Of a stretch of 9,430 nucleotides of DNA, positions 7,393 to 9,430 are shown piece after piece; within the stretch, counting starts at the first letter, position 1; every line of letters begins with the position of its first letter. The notes under the pieces are model-generated. The model did no database searches, was not told the origin of the DNA, and was given only the letters and a program-made list of their open reading frames with translations. The translations under genes were made by a program, and so were the position numbers. The stretch is from an uncultured Actinomycetes bacterium (GTDB taxonomy: Bacteria > Actinomycetota > Actinomycetes > Nanopelagicales > Nanopelagicaceae). The stretch is from the NCBI GenBank assembly GCA_903918325.1, contig CAIXDY010000054.1, forward strand, positions 1 through 9,430, written 5' to 3'.

Positions 7393-7396
7393 CTTC

Positions 7397-7403
7397 AAGG
7401 GAG
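7397..7403 (+). promoter_or_regulatory. Ribosome-binding site deciding the menG start
   Basis: AAGGGAG lies 9 nt before the ATG at 7413, 3 nt before the ATG at 7407, and downstream of a possible GTG at 7380. The spacing favours 7413, which also gives the usual family N-terminus (MSRANLNKDPDEVA). Confidence 0.6.
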
Positions 7404-7412
7404 AATATGGCT

Positions 7413-8105
7413 ATGTCCCGCGCTAATTTGAACAAGGATCCCGATGAAGTGGCGGCGATGTTTGATGGAGTGGCTAAGCGATACGACCTCGTTAACGATC
7501 TTTTGAGCCTGGGGCGGACTAAAGCCTGGCGAAAAGCGGCGACGAAAATTATCGCCCCAACCCCCGGGATGGTGATTCTGGATTTAGCGGCCGGGCCGGG
7601 CTCTTCCTCTGAACCCCTTCACAAAGCCGGTGCCACCGTTTTTGCCACCGACTTTTCCGAAGGAATGTTGGCGGTCGGTCGAAAAAGCCGCCCATATCTG
7701 AATTTTTCCAAGGCCGATGCTCTGAATTTACCCTTTGAGGCCAATACCTTTGACGTTGTGACCATTTCTTATGGCCTTCGAAATACTGTGGATTACCCCA
7801 AGGCGCTCGCTGAAGCTTTACGCGTGGCCAAGCCTGGCGGGCGAATGGTTGTCGTTGAGTTCAGCCATCCAACATGGCGGCCATTTCGCACCATATATAC
7901 GGAGTATTTAATGAAGGCCTTACCGGTCATCGCCCGCAAAACCTCATCCAACCCCGATGCCTATGTTTATTTGGCGGAATCGATTCGGGCCTGGCCAGAT
8001 CAAGCCGGTTTAGCGGCGGCGATGGAAAAGGCGGGCTGGAGCCAGATAACCTGGAAAAACCTGACTGGTGGAGTTGTTGCAGTTCACAGCGGGATAAAGG
8101 GCTAG
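7413..8105 (+). CDS. menG: Demethylmenaquinone methyltransferase MenG (UbiE family)
   Basis: SAM-dependent class I methyltransferase for the last step, demethylmenaquinone to menaquinone. It has 230 aa from the ATG at 7413; ATG 7407 (+2 aa) and GTG 7380 (+11 aa) are alternatives. UbiE/MenG hallmarks: EVAAMFDGVAKRYD (12-25), with N and LSLG following; SAM motif I LDLAAGPG (56-63), where GTG is more usual than GPG; acidic loop residue Asp80 in FATDFSEGML; TISYGLRN (107-114); KPGGRMVVVEFSHP (130-143); and NPDAYVYLAESIRAWPDQ (160-177), a segment shared by actinobacterial MenG. The gene lies between divergent bioY and nuoA, an arrangement that fits joint supply and use of quinone. Its base composition is unlike its neighbours: third positions are about 58% GC over the first 117 codons I counted (see findings). 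Identity is firm; the exact start is not. Confidence 0.95.
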   Translation: MSRANLNKDPDEVAAMFDGVAKRYDLVNDLLSLGRTKAWRKAATKIIAPTPGMVILDLAAGPGSSSEPLHKAGATVFATDFSEGMLAVGRKSRPYLNFSKADALNLPFEANTFDVVTISYGLRNTVDYPKALAEALRVAKPGGRMVVVEFSHPTWRPFRTIYTEYLMKALPVIARKTSSNPDAYVYLAESIRAWPDQAGLAAAMEKAGWSQITWKNLTGGVVAVHSGIKG

Positions 8106-8132
8106 CGGTCATCGGCATAGGCCGGTCGGTTC

Positions 8133-8138
8133 TAAGAT
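8133..8138 (+). promoter_or_regulatory. Candidate -10 element for a leaderless nuo operon transcript
   Basis: TAAGAT matches TANNNT and is followed by 7 nt and then the GTG start of nuoA at 8146, so initiation would fall on the first base of the start codon. There is no Shine-Dalgarno before nuoA and no convincing -35. The 40-bp menG-nuoA gap is otherwise plain. Confidence 0.5.
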
Positions 8139-8145
8139 TCCACAC

Positions 8146-8517
8146 GTGATATCCACATCGAATCCATACGTGCCGATTTTGGCGCTAGGCGCGATTGGCT
8201 TTGGTTTTGCCGCGTTTTCCGTTCTGGCTGGCGCACTCACCGGACCAAAGCGATACAACCGCGCAAAGCTAGATGCGTATGAATGTGGAATCGAACCATC
8301 TCCTCAAGCTGCCGAAGGTGGCCGCTTCCCAGTTAAGTACTTCTTAACTGCAATGCTTTTCATTATTTTTGATATTGAAATCGTTTTTCTTTACCCCTGG
8401 GCAGTTTCATTTGATGCCCTTGGAATTTTTGGCTTAGTTGAAATGGCAATCTTTATCGCAACTGTTTTCGTGGCATATGCATATGTATGGCGCCGTGGCG
8501 GATTGGAATGGGATTAA
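8146..8517 (+). CDS. nuoA: NADH-quinone oxidoreductase subunit A (NuoA)
   Basis: Small membrane subunit of complex I at the junction of the quinone site and the proton-pumping arm. It has 123 aa and three predicted helices at about 9-31, 66-86 and 92-114. The loop after helix 1 holds GPKRYNRAKLDAYECGIEPS, including the conserved Cys47 of the loop that moves during turnover. Helix 2 carries FPVKYFLTAMLFIIFDIEIV with the conserved Asp76 and Glu78, then FLYPWAV. It starts with GTG at 8146, which agrees with the family start 'NPYVPIL'; no Shine-Dalgarno is present. First gene of a nuoABC order, with nuoB 3 nt after its stop. Composition changes within the gene: the 5' half is GC-richer than the 3' half. 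Confidence 0.96.
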   Translation: MISTSNPYVPILALGAIGFGFAAFSVLAGALTGPKRYNRAKLDAYECGIEPSPQAAEGGRFPVKYFLTAMLFIIFDIEIVFLYPWAVSFDALGIFGLVEMAIFIATVFVAYAYVWRRGGLEWD

Positions 8518-8520
8518 TTC

Positions 8521-9078
8521 ATGGGTCTTGAAGAAAAAATTCCAAGCGGTTTCCTTTTAACTACGGTTGAAAAACTTGCGGGTTACATGCGTAAGAATTC
8601 TCTTTGGCCAGCAACTTTTGGTCTTGCTTGTTGTGCAATCGAAATGATGGCCGTTGGTTCTGCAGCAAAATACGATATTTCACGTTTCGGAATGGAAGTT
8701 TTCCGCGCCTCTCCACGTCAAGCAGATTTGATGATTGTTGCAGGTCGCGTATCAAATAAAATGGCGCCAGTTCTTCGCCAGATTTACGATCAAATGGCAG
8801 CTCCCAAATGGGTTATTGCTATGGGTGCATGTGCATCTTCAGGCGGAATGTTTAATAATTATGCAATCGTGCAAGGTGTCGATCACGTAGTTCCAGTTGA
8901 TATTTATTTGCCGGGTTGCCCACCTCGCCCAGAGATGTTGCTTGATGCAATTTTGAAACTTCATTCAAAAATTTATGATGAAAAACTTGGTTCAAATCGT
9001 GCAGAGATCATCAAAGAAGTAGAACTTGCTGCGATGAACGCTAAGCCAACGATTGAAATGAAGGGTCTACTGGCGTAA
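8521..9078 (+). CDS. nuoB: NADH-quinone oxidoreductase subunit B (NuoB)
   Basis: Peripheral-arm subunit carrying the terminal iron-sulphur cluster N2, which passes electrons to menaquinone. It has 185 aa. All four expected cluster ligands are visible: the tandem Cys37-Cys38 in FGLACCAIEMM, Cys104 in AMGACASSGG and Cys133 in YLPGCPPRPE. Other family segments are the SRFGMEVFRASPRQADLM block (54-71) and VAGRVSNKMAPVLRQIYDQM (73-92). The N-terminal and C-terminal ends are short, as usual. The gene sits 3 nt after nuoA, and nuoC begins directly on the base after its stop codon, so the three are one transcription unit. Confidence 0.98.
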   Translation: MGLEEKIPSGFLLTTVEKLAGYMRKNSLWPATFGLACCAIEMMAVGSAAKYDISRFGMEVFRASPRQADLMIVAGRVSNKMAPVLRQIYDQMAAPKWVIAMGACASSGGMFNNYAIVQGVDHVVPVDIYLPGCPPRPEMLLDAILKLHSKIYDEKLGSNRAEIIKEVELAAMNAKPTIEMKGLLA

Positions 9079-9430
9079 ATGAGCGAGCAAGGAATGTTTG
9101 GCGCTCAGGGAACTGGGGATACCTCCGGATATGGCGGTTTAGTTAGAACTGCTGCGTCAACGGGCTCATCTGAGCGTCCTTATGGCAGTTATTTTGATGA
9201 AGTTGCCGATGATTTAGAGCGCGCGTATCCACTTTTTTCAGAAGCTATTGAACGCGTCGTTGTTGATCGTGGCGAATTAACTTTGCATGTAAAGCGCGAA
9301 AAGTTAGTTGATGTCGCAATGATTTTGCGTGATTCTTTAAAGTTTGAAATGTGCATGGGTGTTTCTGGAGTGCATTACCCAGCCGATTCAGGTCGCGAAC
9401 TTCATGCGGTTTACCCACTGCTTTCAATTA
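9079..9430 (+). CDS. nuoC: NADH-quinone oxidoreductase subunit C (NuoC), partial
   Basis: The frame from the ATG at 9079, immediately after the nuoB TAA, stays open to the window end (117 full codons). It reads MSEQGMFGAQGTGDTSGYGG, then LVR, RPYGSYFDEVADDLERAYP, a segment VVVDRGELTLHV, and ends in MGVSGVHYPADSGRELHAVY before the edge. This is the start of the 30-kDa subunit of complex I; the GTGDTSGYGGLVR opening is characteristic of actinobacterial NuoC. In the complete protein the family signature follows further on, beyond this window. Alone and cut short it cannot be checked for fusion to NuoD, but the N-terminal type is that of a separate NuoC. Confidence 0.93.
   Translation, partial: MSEQGMFGAQGTGDTSGYGGLVRTAASTGSSERPYGSYFDEVADDLERAYPLFSEAIERVVVDRGELTLHVKREKLVDVAMILRDSLKFEMCMGVSGVHYPADSGRELHAVYPLLSI

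Noticed and set aside
7380..7412. GTG at 7380 as the menG start
   Set aside because: It has no ribosome-binding site, adds an atypical MDEPTSRENMA extension, and lies upstream of the AAGGGAG that is well placed for the ATG at 7413.
8112..8125. Short inverted repeat CGGC-ATAG-GCCG after menG, considered as a terminator
   Set aside because: The stem is only 4 bp and no T-run follows, so it is unlikely to end transcription; menG and nuoA may be partly co-transcribed.

Overview
The window looks like chromosomal sequence from a low-GC, streamlined actinobacterium. The proteins are actinobacterial in type: a short MenE (358 aa), a MenG of the form found beside nuo operons, NuoC beginning with a 'GTGDTSGYGGLVR' block, and a PLDc_N membrane protein next to menA. 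Most of the DNA, however, is only about 40% GC in the lines I counted by hand, and genes overlap or nearly touch. That combination fits planktonic freshwater lineages such as Nanopelagicales (acI), but the lineage is inference.

Layout. (1) Positions 1-2095, minus strand: menE, menA and the start of a PLDc_N-domain membrane protein cut by the window edge, all overlapping or within 4 nt. (2) A 41-bp divergent gap with an almost symmetric -10 element. (3) Positions 2137-5537, plus strand: menB, menC and menD, tightly packed. (4) Positions 5534-7353, minus strand: bioY followed by menF, a separate unit that converges on menD and shares its stop palindrome. (5) Positions 7413-8105, plus strand: menG, in a tract clearly richer in GC than its surroundings. 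(6) From 8146 to the end, plus strand: nuoA, nuoB and the first 117 codons of nuoC, the start of a complex I operon.

Together the genes make and use menaquinone. MenF converts chorismate to isochorismate; MenD adds the succinyl group; MenC forms o-succinylbenzoate; MenE activates it with CoA; MenB closes the naphthoate ring; MenA prenylates DHNA; MenG methylates the ring. NADH dehydrogenase (Nuo) reduces the resulting quinone. MenH (SHCHC synthase) and a DHNA-CoA thioesterase are not in the window. bioY (biotin uptake S-component) is the one gene outside the theme.

I found no RNA genes, mobile elements, CRISPR arrays or convincing intrinsic terminators, and no sign of a new system. The most useful observations are the GC-rich menG tract, a probable leaderless nuoA transcript, the symmetric menE/menB promoter, a type I (bicarbonate-type) MenB active site, and the bioY-menF pairing. 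No gap between genes exceeds about 60 bases.
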